10,433 nucleotides of DNA from CAYZEZ01 sp964477295. Lineage in GTDB: Bacteria > Bacteroidota > Bacteroidia > Bacteroidales > SM23-62. Below the pieces are notes generated by a model. The model was not told the DNA's origin and made no database searches. It saw only the letters and a list, made by a program, of their open reading frames with translations. Below are positions 1-6,395 of this stretch, one piece after another. Each line of letters begins with the position of its first letter. Position 1 is the first letter of the stretch. A program made the position numbers and the translations under genes. Location: NCBI GenBank assembly GCA_964477295.1, contig CAYZEZ010000178.1:1-10433 (forward strand), in the 5' to 3' direction.

Positions 1-578
1 ATTCAGGTAACCGGTCGAAGAGTGCATCGAACCAGGCTACAAATGCCCTCGAAGTCAACCTTGCAGCTGCAGATGAGATTGCCCGTCAGCTAAGGCTGAG
101 AGATATGGGGGGGATCATCGTGGTCGATTTCATCGATATGGTTTCACCCGATCACAGGCAGCGTGTTTTTGACAGGATGAAGGATTGCATGGCAAAAGAC
201 AGTACCAAGCACAACATCCTGCCTTTAAGTAAATTCGGCCTGATGCAGATTACCCGCCAGAGGGTGCGCCCTGAAATGAATATAAATGTCTCTGAAACAT
301 GTCCTACCTGCCAGGGCGATGGGAAGATCTCTGCCTCTCTCATGTTTGCAGATATGATAAAGGAAAAAATCAGGGCTGCCGTTGAGGAATACAAGCTTTC
401 AAAGCTGGTGGTTCATGTCCATCCATACCTTGAGGCATACCTGAACAAAGGCTTCAATTCATACACGAGAAAGTGGAGCCGCGAACTGAAATGCAAGACT
501 ACCATTAAGCCGATGAATTCCTATCATTTCAGTGAATCTCATCTTTTTACTGCAACCGGGGAGGAGATCCCTGTTTAG
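1..578 (+). CDS. rng: Ribonuclease E/G family protein (RNase G), 3' part only
   Basis: This is the last 192 codons of an RNase E/G-type endoribonuclease, a cytoplasmic enzyme that cuts single-stranded RNA in 16S rRNA maturation and mRNA decay. The frame is already open at base 3 and reads through the window edge, so the ATG at 105 is internal and not the start. The family signature is clear: NSGNRSK followed by the stretch EVNLAAADEIARQLRLRD, then VVDFIDM (126-140), which carries a metal-binding aspartate of the DNase I-like catalytic domain. The first catalytic aspartate would lie just upstream of the window. The Zn-link cysteine pair is seen as CPTC (codons at 300 and 309), followed by GDGK. 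After it comes the small C-terminal domain typical of the short RNase G form; the long RNase E scaffold tail is absent. The identification is from known family motifs and is firm. RNase G versus a short RNase E is a naming choice. Confidence 0.95.
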   Translation, partial: SGNRSKSASNQATNALEVNLAAADEIARQLRLRDMGGIIVVDFIDMVSPDHRQRVFDRMKDCMAKDSTKHNILPLSKFGLMQITRQRVRPEMNINVSETCPTCQGDGKISASLMFADMIKEKIRAAVEEYKLSKLVVHVHPYLEAYLNKGFNSYTRKWSRELKCKTTIKPMNSYHFSESHLFTATGEEIPV

Positions 579-637
579 ATAATTCTTTATAAATTTTCCT
601 GTTATAGCCTCTGTCCCTTATATCATAAGCGTATTAC

Positions 638-676
638 CTTAATTAATTCAAGTTGCTGGATACTGGGTACCGGGTA
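638..676 (+). repeat. 39-bp direct repeat, copy 1 (upstream of ugd)
   Basis: This segment matches 2207-2245 at 38 of 39 positions. The core is TTAATTAATTCAAG followed by TTGCTGGATACTGGGTACC. The first 34 bases are identical, then one mismatch (G here, A in copy 2), then GGTA. It fills much of the 130-bp gap between the RNase G stop and the ugd start. The rest of that gap is AT-rich and shows no clear promoter or terminator. The phrase CTGGATACTGGGTACC is a low-complexity type that I associate with gaps in Bacteroidota genomes, so further copies elsewhere in the genome are likely. Confidence 0.9.
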
Positions 677-708
677 AAGTATTAATAGTCAATAATATAA
701 ATTAAAAT

Positions 709-2022
709 ATGAAAATTACAATTGTGGGGACCGGCTATGTTGGATTGGTTACCGGGACTTGTTTTGCAGAAACCGGAGTGGATGTCATCTGCTGCGATAT
801 TGATAAAAAGAAAATCGATAATCTGAAAAATGGTATTCTGCCTGTTTATGAGCCGGGACTCAAAAGGCTCGTTTCAAAAAATATGGACAATAACCAGCTA
901 TCCTTCAGTAATAGCCTGAAAGACAGTCTGCCTGAATCTGATATCGTTTTTATTGCTGTCGGGACCCCATCCGATGAGGATGGTAGCGCTGATCTGAAGC
1001 ATGTACTGGCTGTGGCCTCTGAGATAGGGAAACATATGGAAAGCTATATGCTCATTGCAACAAAAAGTACTGTGCCTGTTGGAACAGCTGAAAAAGTGCG
1101 TGCCTCCATACAAAAAGAACTGGACAGTAGAAAAGTTAAGATCGCATTTGATGTAGCCTCCAATCCGGAATTTCTGAAGGAGGGAGATGCTGTCGAAGAT
1201 TTTTTAAGGCCCGACAGGATAATTGTCGGTGTGGATTCTGAAAAAGCGAAGAAAAAAATGGACAGGCTTTATAAGCCATTCATACTTAACAACCACCCGA
1301 TCATTTATATGGATATCCCTTCTGCCGAGCTTACAAAATATGCGGCAAATGCCATGCTGGCGACCAAAATCAGTTTTATGAATGATATTGCAAATCTCTG
1401 TGAAATAGTAGGTGCTGATATAAATATGGTAAGAAAAGGAATAGGCAGCGATCCCAGAATTGGCAATAAGTTTATCTATGCAGGTGTTGGATTTGGTGGC
1501 TCATGTTTTCCAAAAGATATAAAAGCATTAATCAAAACAGGGGAAGATAACGGGTATAGCCTCAGGATACTGAATTCAGTCAATGAGGTAAATAATGACC
1601 AGAAAATGGTAATGGTCAATAAGATTATGAAACACTTTAATAATCAGGTAAAAGATAAAATATTTGCTGTTTGGGGATTATCATTCAAACCCAATACAGA
1701 TGACATGAGGGAGGCTCCGTCTGAAGTTATAATTAATGAATTAGTGAAGATGGGTGCTAGGGTAAAAGCCTTCGATCCTGTGGCAGTAGAGGAAAGTAAA
1801 CGTATTATTGGTAATAAAATCGAATATGCAAGCGACCGGTATGAGGCTTTGATTGATGCCGAAGCCCTCATTCTTGTTACTGAGTGGAACGAATTCAGGA
1901 TGCTTAATTATAAAGTCATGAAGAAGCTTATGAAAGGGAACGTGGTCTTTGATGGCAGGAATATCTATGAGCCTGAGGAGGTTAATGAATTTGGCTTTCA
2001 TTACTATGGGATAGGCAAATAG
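709..2022 (+). CDS. ugd: UDP-glucose 6-dehydrogenase
   Basis: This is a cytoplasmic NAD-dependent enzyme that oxidises UDP-glucose twice to UDP-glucuronate, a precursor for capsule, exopolysaccharide or LPS sugars. The 437-residue length is usual for the family. The N-terminal Rossmann fold opens with GTGYVG (residues 7-12). VGTPSDEDGSAD (84-95), STVPVG (120-125) and SNPEFLKEG (151-159, with the catalytic-site Glu154) are standard UDPGDH blocks. The central helix ELTKYAANA holds Lys210 and Asn214. GFGGSCFPKD (261-270) carries the nucleophile Cys266. The C-terminal UDP-binding domain shows WGLSFKPNTDDMREAPS and FDGRN. All catalytic residues are present, so the enzyme should be active. The ATG at 709 fits the start of the beta1 strand (MKITIVG) and is preceded by AT-rich sequence without a Shine-Dalgarno. 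No other sugar-nucleotide or polysaccharide gene lies beside it. It stands alone between two copies of a direct repeat. Confidence 0.97.
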   Translation: MKITIVGTGYVGLVTGTCFAETGVDVICCDIDKKKIDNLKNGILPVYEPGLKRLVSKNMDNNQLSFSNSLKDSLPESDIVFIAVGTPSDEDGSADLKHVLAVASEIGKHMESYMLIATKSTVPVGTAEKVRASIQKELDSRKVKIAFDVASNPEFLKEGDAVEDFLRPDRIIVGVDSEKAKKKMDRLYKPFILNNHPIIYMDIPSAELTKYAANAMLATKISFMNDIANLCEIVGADINMVRKGIGSDPRIGNKFIYAGVGFGGSCFPKDIKALIKTGEDNGYSLRILNSVNEVNNDQKMVMVNKIMKHFNNQVKDKIFAVWGLSFKPNTDDMREAPSEVIINELVKMGARVKAFDPVAVEESKRIIGNKIEYASDRYEALIDAEALILVTEWNEFRMLNYKVMKKLMKGNVVFDGRNIYEPEEVNEFGFHYYGIGK

Positions 2023-2035
2023 CCTTCTTTTATCC

Positions 2036-2164
2036 GGATTCGCGGTACCGGCGCCAGAACTTGCTTCCTTCATCTGCCCGAATATCAGCAGAAACTTTAC
2101 CCGCGAAGAGTGGATCAAATACATAGGAGACGATATTCCATTTGAAGAGGCATGTTTGGATTAA
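2036..2164 (+). pseudogene. C-terminal remnant resembling WD40-repeat/caspase-type proteins
   Basis: This 43-codon open stretch ends at TAA 2162-2164 and has no start codon of its own. Its frame is closed by a TAG at 2012-2014 inside ugd. The translation ends with ICPNISRNFTREEWIKYIG, DDIPFEEACLD. I recognise the pattern Cys, then R-N-(L/F)-T-x-E-E-W, then (F/Y)-x-G-x-D-(I/L)-P-(F/Y), then Cys as the conserved C-terminal tail found after WD40 propellers in many bacterial WD40 and caspase-like proteins. The rest of the gene is missing, so it is most likely the 3' scar of a deleted gene. Its left edge lies about 14 bases behind the ugd stop and its right edge about 40 bases before repeat copy 2. 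The family match is from memory of the motif, without a search. Confidence 0.6.
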
Positions 2165-2198
2165 CCTTTAGTTAACACCACATAAATGGAATAAATGA

Positions 2199-2206
2199 TA
2201 ATTTTG
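2199..2206 (+). promoter_or_regulatory. Possible Bacteroidota -7 element before dsbD
   Basis: TAATTTTG matches the Bacteroidota -7 consensus TAnnTTTG at all fixed positions and lies about 100 bases before the dsbD ATG. There is no TTTG at the expected distance upstream for a -33 box. The surroundings are AT-rich, so a chance match is quite possible. If it is used, the start of transcription would fall inside repeat copy 2. Confidence 0.25.
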
Positions 2207-2269
2207 CTTAATTAATTCAAGTTGCTGGATACTGGGTACCAGGTACTGGCAACTCGTAACTGGCAACTT
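2207..2269 (+). repeat. Direct repeat copy 2 plus CTGGCAACT repeats (upstream of dsbD)
   Basis: Positions 2207-2245 match 638-676 with one mismatch. The copy is extended by a short simple repeat: CTGGCAACT occurs at 2246-2254 and again at 2260-2268, with CGTAA in between. Together these elements make up most of the dsbD leader. The 285-bp gap between ugd and dsbD therefore holds a gene remnant, a possible -7 box and this repeat, and no further gene. Confidence 0.88.
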
Positions 2270-2307
2270 AGGTTAATTATTTTCAGAAAAGCATAAAAAA
2301 CAATTCC

Positions 2308-4332
2308 ATGAGAAAGTTACTGGTCGTTTTAACCCCTTTTTTACTTTTATCCGTAAACCAGATGGCCCAGGTGCTCGACCCGGTCGATTGGAAATTCTCG
2401 GTCGTGCGGGTGGGTGGTAACGAAGCCGAACTGGTTTTTAAAGCTTTAATTGAGAATAAGTGGCACCTCTATTCACAGGATCTCCCCGATGGCGGTCCTA
2501 TCCCAACATCGTTCAGTTTTGAAGAATCATCAGGCTGGAAGCGGCTTGGAGAAGTGGTTGAGATCACTGAAGCGGAGGTGAAATATGATGCCAGTTTTGA
2601 TCTCGATCTGAAGATGTTCAGCCATGAGGCCGAATTCAGGCAAAAGATTGAACTGACAGGCAACGAGCCGGTCGGGATTAAAGGATTTATTGAGTACATG
2701 TGTTGTGACGATGAACGGTGCCTCCCGCCCACGGAGGAGGATTTTTCGTTCAACCTCACTGGCGGGGAACAGGTAGTTTCAGATGCAGGAATTGAAACAG
2801 CCGACCAGGGTCCGGGCGTGAGTAAAACCGGACCGGATGGAGATATGCCAACCGCGAATAAAGGAAATATGTGGGTTTTCTTCCTGTTTTCATTCCTGGC
2901 GGGACTGGCTGCCATACTTACTCCCTGTGTATTCCCGATGATCCCCATGACGGTTACTTTCTTCTTGCGCGGAAGTGAACAGCGCTCCAAAGCTATCCTC
3001 AAGGGATTGATATTCGGGATATCCATCGTGATCATCTATACTTCTATAGGAATTATTGTCTCCCTGACAAGTGCAGGGGCCGATTTTGCCAACCAGATCA
3101 GCTCGCACTGGATACCCAACACCATCTTTTTTGTTTTGTTCCTTATTTTTGCCGCCTCTTTCCTTGGAATGTTTGAAATAGTGCTCCCAAACAAATGGAT
3201 CAACCGCGCCGACAAGCAAGCCGACAGGGGAGGATACCTGGGTGCTTTCTTTATGGCCTTTACACTGGTGCTCGTTTCATTCTCCTGTACAGGACCGATT
3301 GTTGGGGCATTGCTGGTTGAATCGGCCGGGGGACTGGCCATTCGACCGATCATTGGCATGTTTGGTTTCTCCCTGGCCTTTGCATTGCCATTTACACTGT
3401 TATCAATATTCCCGTCCTGGCTGAGCGGACTGCCAAAGTCGGGTGGATGGCTCAATTCTGTCAAGGTGGTACTTGGCTTTATTGTTCTTGCCTTTGGATT
3501 TAAGTTTTTCAGTACCATCGACCAATCCTATCACCTGGGCATAATGAGCAGGGAGGTATATCTCGCCATTTGGATCGTCATATTCACCATGCTGGGATTT
3601 TACCTGCTTGGAAAGCTCAGGTTTGCCAATGACAGCGAACTGCCTTATATAAGCGTCCCCAGGCTGTTTCTATCCATTGCATCGTTCACCTTTGTGGTCT
3701 ACCTGGTTCCGGGATTGTTCGGCGCGCCCCTGACAAGCATATCTGCACTTATCCCGCCAAAATCGGCCCAGACATTTGACCTTGCCAGGTCGGGAAACAG
3801 GGGACAAACTATGCCTCTCTCTGATGCGTCGGTTTGCGGACCTGCAAAATATTCAGATTTTCTGCACCTGCCGCATGGATTACAGGGATATTTTGATTTT
3901 GAGGAGGGACTGGCCTGTGCGATTGAGCAGGACAAACCCATATTCCTCGATTTTAAGGGCCATTCCTGCAGCAATTGTAAGTTGATGGAAGCTAAGGTCT
4001 GGCCGGATCCGCGCGTGTTAAAAAGCCTTAGCGAGGATTTTATTATCATAGCACTATATACCGACGACAAAACTAAACTACCTGAATCAGAATGGTTTAC
4101 CTCGACCTATGATGGAAAGGTAAGAAAGACTTTGGGCAGGAAGAATATGGATTTTGAGATTACCCATTTCAATACCAATACACAGCCACTGTATGTGATC
4201 GTTGATCATGACCTGAATACCCTGGCGGGACCGGTGGGCCTCGACCTGAACGTACAGAATTTTATTGATTTCCTTAATAAAGGAAAGGGGGTTAACACAG
4301 TTAATCCCCTTTCAAAGAGAATGTTGAATTAA
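2308..4332 (+). CDS. dsbD: Thiol:disulfide interchange protein DsbD
   Basis: This inner-membrane protein passes electrons from cytoplasmic thioredoxin to periplasmic thiol proteins, for example for disulfide isomerisation or cytochrome c assembly. All three DsbD domains are present in 674 residues. A signal peptide (residues 1 to about 21) leads into the periplasmic alpha domain, which has a CCDDERCLPP motif; Cys133 and Cys138 are the likely pair. The membrane domain (about 188-480, eight or so hydrophobic segments) has Cys207 in TPCVFPM and Cys327 in FSCTGPIVG, the two redox cysteines of the CcdA/DsbD core. The C-terminal thioredoxin-like domain carries CSNC (554-557) in a KGHSCSNCKLMEAKVW context and a cis-proline candidate at QPLY. 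The last dozen residues (after NKGKG) are encoded over a hairpin and look like an added tail. The ATG fits the signal peptide. No partner cytochrome c gene is adjacent. Confidence 0.95.
   Translation: MRKLLVVLTPFLLLSVNQMAQVLDPVDWKFSVVRVGGNEAELVFKALIENKWHLYSQDLPDGGPIPTSFSFEESSGWKRLGEVVEITEAEVKYDASFDLDLKMFSHEAEFRQKIELTGNEPVGIKGFIEYMCCDDERCLPPTEEDFSFNLTGGEQVVSDAGIETADQGPGVSKTGPDGDMPTANKGNMWVFFLFSFLAGLAAILTPCVFPMIPMTVTFFLRGSEQRSKAILKGLIFGISIVIIYTSIGIIVSLTSAGADFANQISSHWIPNTIFFVLFLIFAASFLGMFEIVLPNKWINRADKQADRGGYLGAFFMAFTLVLVSFSCTGPIVGALLVESAGGLAIRPIIGMFGFSLAFALPFTLLSIFPSWLSGLPKSGGWLNSVKVVLGFIVLAFGFKFFSTIDQSYHLGIMSREVYLAIWIVIFTMLGFYLLGKLRFANDSELPYISVPRLFLSIASFTFVVYLVPGLFGAPLTSISALIPPKSAQTFDLARSGNRGQTMPLSDASVCGPAKYSDFLHLPHGLQGYFDFEEGLACAIEQDKPIFLDFKGHSCSNCKLMEAKVWPDPRVLKSLSEDFIIIALYTDDKTKLPESEWFTSTYDGKVRKTLGRKNMDFEITHFNTNTQPLYVIVDHDLNTLAGPVGLDLNVQNFIDFLNKGKGVNTVNPLSKRMLN
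4283..4313. terminator. Strong hairpin at the 3' end of dsbD, possible bidirectional terminator
   Basis: GAAAGGGGGTTAAC (4283-4296) pairs with GTTAATCCCCTTTC (4300-4313) around the loop ACA. This gives a 14-bp stem with a single G-T wobble. It lies inside the dsbD frame, 17 bases before the stop codon, and 49 bases beyond the stop of the converging minus-strand gene. On the minus strand the stem is followed by CTTTATT, a weak T-rich run; on the plus strand no T tract follows. Its place between convergent genes suggests transcription termination or mRNA 3'-end protection. Function is inferred from structure and place only. Confidence 0.55.
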
Positions 4333-4361
4333 TCAACAACTCAGACCTGAAGACCTGATCT

Positions 4362-5000
4362 TTAAAATTTTCCGAATTTCAGGGTAATGCCTCCCGAAAA
4401 ACCATTCAAAACATCCTCCGGTGTATCGTACAAAGTGATGTTGGAAGTATACCTGTAATATCCGCCCACAGCCAGCCGGAAGAATCTCACTATATTGAAT
4501 TCCAGCTCAACACCCGGTTCCAGCACCACGAATGAAGTGGCATCTTCGGCAAAATAGCTTGGATCACTCCACTCGGTATAGGAATAACTGGTGGTATATG
4601 CAATTCCACCGACACCCACAACCAGCGGCAGGGAAATGTGTACGGGAAATTTAGGCAACAGGATGGGTTCCATCAATAAGCCACCATAGCCTCCGGAAAG
4701 GTTTACATTTCTTGACAGGTCATAATTGAAATGGTAATCATTCAGGAATCCGCTGCCCGCAAATCCCAATGCGAACCAGTGACCGATAACCCAGGCACCC
4801 CTCGCACCCATGGTCAATGCATCCTTGCCGTCTATCATTGAATAACCCACCGAGAAACTGCCGTATCCTCCCTGGGAAACATACCCGTCCCCGAAGAGGG
4901 TTTTTACGTCGTCATTATCATCATAAAAGACCCCGTTATCCTGTCCGAATGCCGGACTGATAAAGATGGATGCTATAAAAAGTATTGCTAATCTTCTCAT
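4362..5000 (-). CDS. Predicted outer-membrane beta-barrel protein (212 aa), last gene of the sigma operon
   Basis: This is a secreted protein of unknown function. A clear signal peptide (residues 1-20, ending SPAFGQ) is followed by alternating short amphipathic strands rich in Gly, Tyr and Phe. Examples are GGYGSFSVGYSMIDG, GYGGLLMEPILL and a final GGITLKFGKF. A C-terminal Phe after an alternating strand is typical of outer-membrane barrels recognised by the BAM machinery. I recall the overall pattern (GxRGxW, YGGL, PG-ELEFN, ending FGKF) from uncharacterised Bacteroidota proteins, but I cannot name a family. It is separated from the gene before it by only 19 bp and shares its strand, so the two are almost certainly co-transcribed. 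The converging dsbD stop is 29 bp away. The barrel topology is inferred from strand pattern and the terminal residue. Confidence 0.8.
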   Translation of the reverse strand: MRRLAILFIASIFISPAFGQDNGVFYDDNDDVKTLFGDGYVSQGGYGSFSVGYSMIDGKDALTMGARGAWVIGHWFALGFAGSGFLNDYHFNYDLSRNVNLSGGYGGLLMEPILLPKFPVHISLPLVVGVGGIAYTTSYSYTEWSDPSYFAEDATSFVVLEPGVELEFNIVRFFRLAVGGYYRYTSNITLYDTPEDVLNGFSGGITLKFGKF

Positions 5001-5019
5001 TTTTTCAGTATTTATATGA

Positions 5020-5514
5020 TTAAAATTTATATTTCAAAGTGAATCCCACATCCCAAATGCTCATCCTGACCAGCTCATAAAGGGTAATTTCAAAAAATGG
5101 TTTGAAATCGAGCCCTACCTGGATGGGTATGGTGGGGAAATGATATTCCAGTCCAAGGTACCCGTCCATCCCGATCAGTGGTGAAAATTTCCTGTCAGGG
5201 TGATAGTAATCCCTGAACATAAAATGATAAGTATCGGTATAGGTCCATCCGACATGTCCGCCGTAACCATAGGTTACAAAGAAATCGTCGGCTATCTTCA
5301 TCAGGGCTGGTTCGAATCGTTGCCTGAGCACGGTAAACTGCAGCCCTCCCGATCTGCCGCTTAAAATGGCTTCATAGGCCAGTTCAGGGTCGAGAAACTG
5401 CCGGTAAGTCAGTCCGGAAGTGATCCCTCCCCTCAGCCCTGCTGCTTTCAGGTGATCCTGGGCTTGTGTGGCGCCAAAACTAAACAGAAGTAAAGTAAAT
5501 AGTATGGTTCTCAT
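5020..5514 (-). CDS. Predicted small outer-membrane beta-barrel protein (164 aa)
   Basis: This is a secreted protein of unknown function. Residues 1 to about 19 form a signal peptide ending ATQAQ. The mature part of about 145 residues has alternating aromatic strands: GLRGGITSGLTYRQFLD, FFVTYGYGGHVGWTY, SPLIGMDGYLGLEYHF, PIQVGLDFKPFFEI and a C-terminal GFTLKYKF ending in Phe. The length suits an eight-stranded barrel. The core pattern YGxGxHVGWxY / IGxDGxLGLEYxF / PIxxxxDxKPxFE is one I recall from uncharacterised Bacteroidota porin-like proteins. It lies 50 bp behind the GIN-domain gene and 19 bp before the next barrel gene on the same strand, which suggests one operon. It could bind or anchor the solenoid proteins encoded upstream, but nothing in the sequence proves this. 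Confidence 0.8.
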   Translation of the reverse strand: MRTILFTLLLFSFGATQAQDHLKAAGLRGGITSGLTYRQFLDPELAYEAILSGRSGGLQFTVLRQRFEPALMKIADDFFVTYGYGGHVGWTYTDTYHFMFRDYYHPDRKFSPLIGMDGYLGLEYHFPTIPIQVGLDFKPFFEITLYELVRMSIWDVGFTLKYKF

Positions 5515-5564
5515 TGTTGATATTCATGGTTAAAACCGCAAGCATTGCGATAGTGATACATTGG

Positions 5565-6308
5565 TTACTTTTTATTGCTGTTAATTACTGATCCTGAGCC
5601 ACTTATTCGAGTTGAGACCTTGGGGTTACCCTTGTAAAAGATATTCCCGCTTCCCGAAATATTGGCATCCAGTCTGTCGTAAACAAATACATACATATCG
5701 CCTGAGCCGGAGATGGAGGCATCGCATACGTCCTGTTCCAGGTGAAACGCCTTGATCACTCCTGATCCCGGAATATTGAGATCTCCTTCCTTGCAGATCC
5801 CCCATAGTTCAATCTCTCCGGATCCTGATAGAATGGCATCCAGCGAAATGGCATCCACCTTTCGCAGATCGATTACACCGGAGCCGGACAGTTCACAACG
5901 TATGTAATCCACGTAAAGAAGGTCCTGGCAATAAATCACTCCCGAACCGGTCAGGCTGATGTAATCCACAAAGGGAACGTGCACTTCAATGTAGATGGGG
6001 TTTCCATCATTGGTTCTTATGCACCGTCTTGAAGAGTTGTCTATAACCAGGTCGCCATCCCGGATATAGGTTTTAATATAATTCATCAGGTTCTCATCTG
6101 CCTGGATCAATACGTAGTAGACCGAATCTACGATAATGGTGATATCGTAATCTCCTTCAGACATGATGCCGGTAAAAGTGCTGAGATCCCTTGTTTCTTC
6201 AATAAGGATGCCGTTTCCCCGCAGGCATCCAAACGGGCCATATTCACATGAATTCATCACAGTTAATAACAGTAGCGCTGTCAGTAAGGGTGTTAATAGT
6301 TTTTTCAT
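5565..6308 (-). CDS. Head-GIN-domain (DUF2807) putative lipoprotein with seven GSG repeats
   Basis: The family is annotated as 'putative auto-transporter adhesin, head GIN domain', though no biochemical function is established for most members. The signal peptide ends at VMNS-C, with Cys21 as the likely lipid-attached residue; the -3 Met makes the lipobox imperfect. The mature protein opens with GNGILIEETRDLSTFTGI, the usual GIN start. From residue 121 on, a repeat of 18-21 residues carries GSG at 121, 142, 162, 181, 201, 219 and 237. It is mostly in the form (L/I)SGSGxI or a close variant, as expected for turns of a right-handed beta-solenoid. The length of 247 is normal for the family. It lies 79 bp behind the DUF4097-like gene and 50 bp before a barrel gene, all on one strand. 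A periplasm- or surface-facing location is expected. The true role is unknown. Confidence 0.9.
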   Translation of the reverse strand: MKKLLTPLLTALLLLTVMNSCEYGPFGCLRGNGILIEETRDLSTFTGIMSEGDYDITIIVDSVYYVLIQADENLMNYIKTYIRDGDLVIDNSSRRCIRTNDGNPIYIEVHVPFVDYISLTGSGVIYCQDLLYVDYIRCELSGSGVIDLRKVDAISLDAILSGSGEIELWGICKEGDLNIPGSGVIKAFHLEQDVCDASISGSGDMYVFVYDRLDANISGSGNIFYKGNPKVSTRISGSGSVINSNKK

Positions 6309-6365
6309 ATCGTTGGGTTTTTATTAAATTCTGTTTATCTGTTTGTTTTCCTGTGCCTTCGTCAA

Positions 6366-6395
6366 TCTAGTCAATTCCAAATTCTAGTCAATTCC
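6366..6395. repeat. 13-bp direct duplication at the end of the DUF4097-like gene
   Basis: TCTAGTCAATTCC occurs at 6366-6378 and again at 6383-6395. The second copy contains the stop codon of the minus-strand gene (TGA at 6390-6388), so the end of that gene has been copied into the 79-bp gap behind it. It looks like a slippage or short-duplication event with no evident role. Confidence 0.7.

Noticed and set aside
579..708. Promoter for ugd
   Set aside because: AT-rich with partial TAnnTTT-like strings but no TTTG box at a proper distance; not supportable.
1741..2124. Minus-strand frame of 127 codons across the ugd end and gap
   Set aside because: It is antisense to ugd and the remnant, has no recognisable motif and no start context.
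638..2245. Composite transposon around ugd
   Set aside because: The flanking repeats are only 39 bp, with no transposase, terminal inverted repeats or target duplication seen.
2469..3518. Long minus-strand open frames opposite dsbD
   Set aside because: They lie entirely over the well-supported dsbD frame and have low-complexity Ser/Pro-rich translations without motifs.
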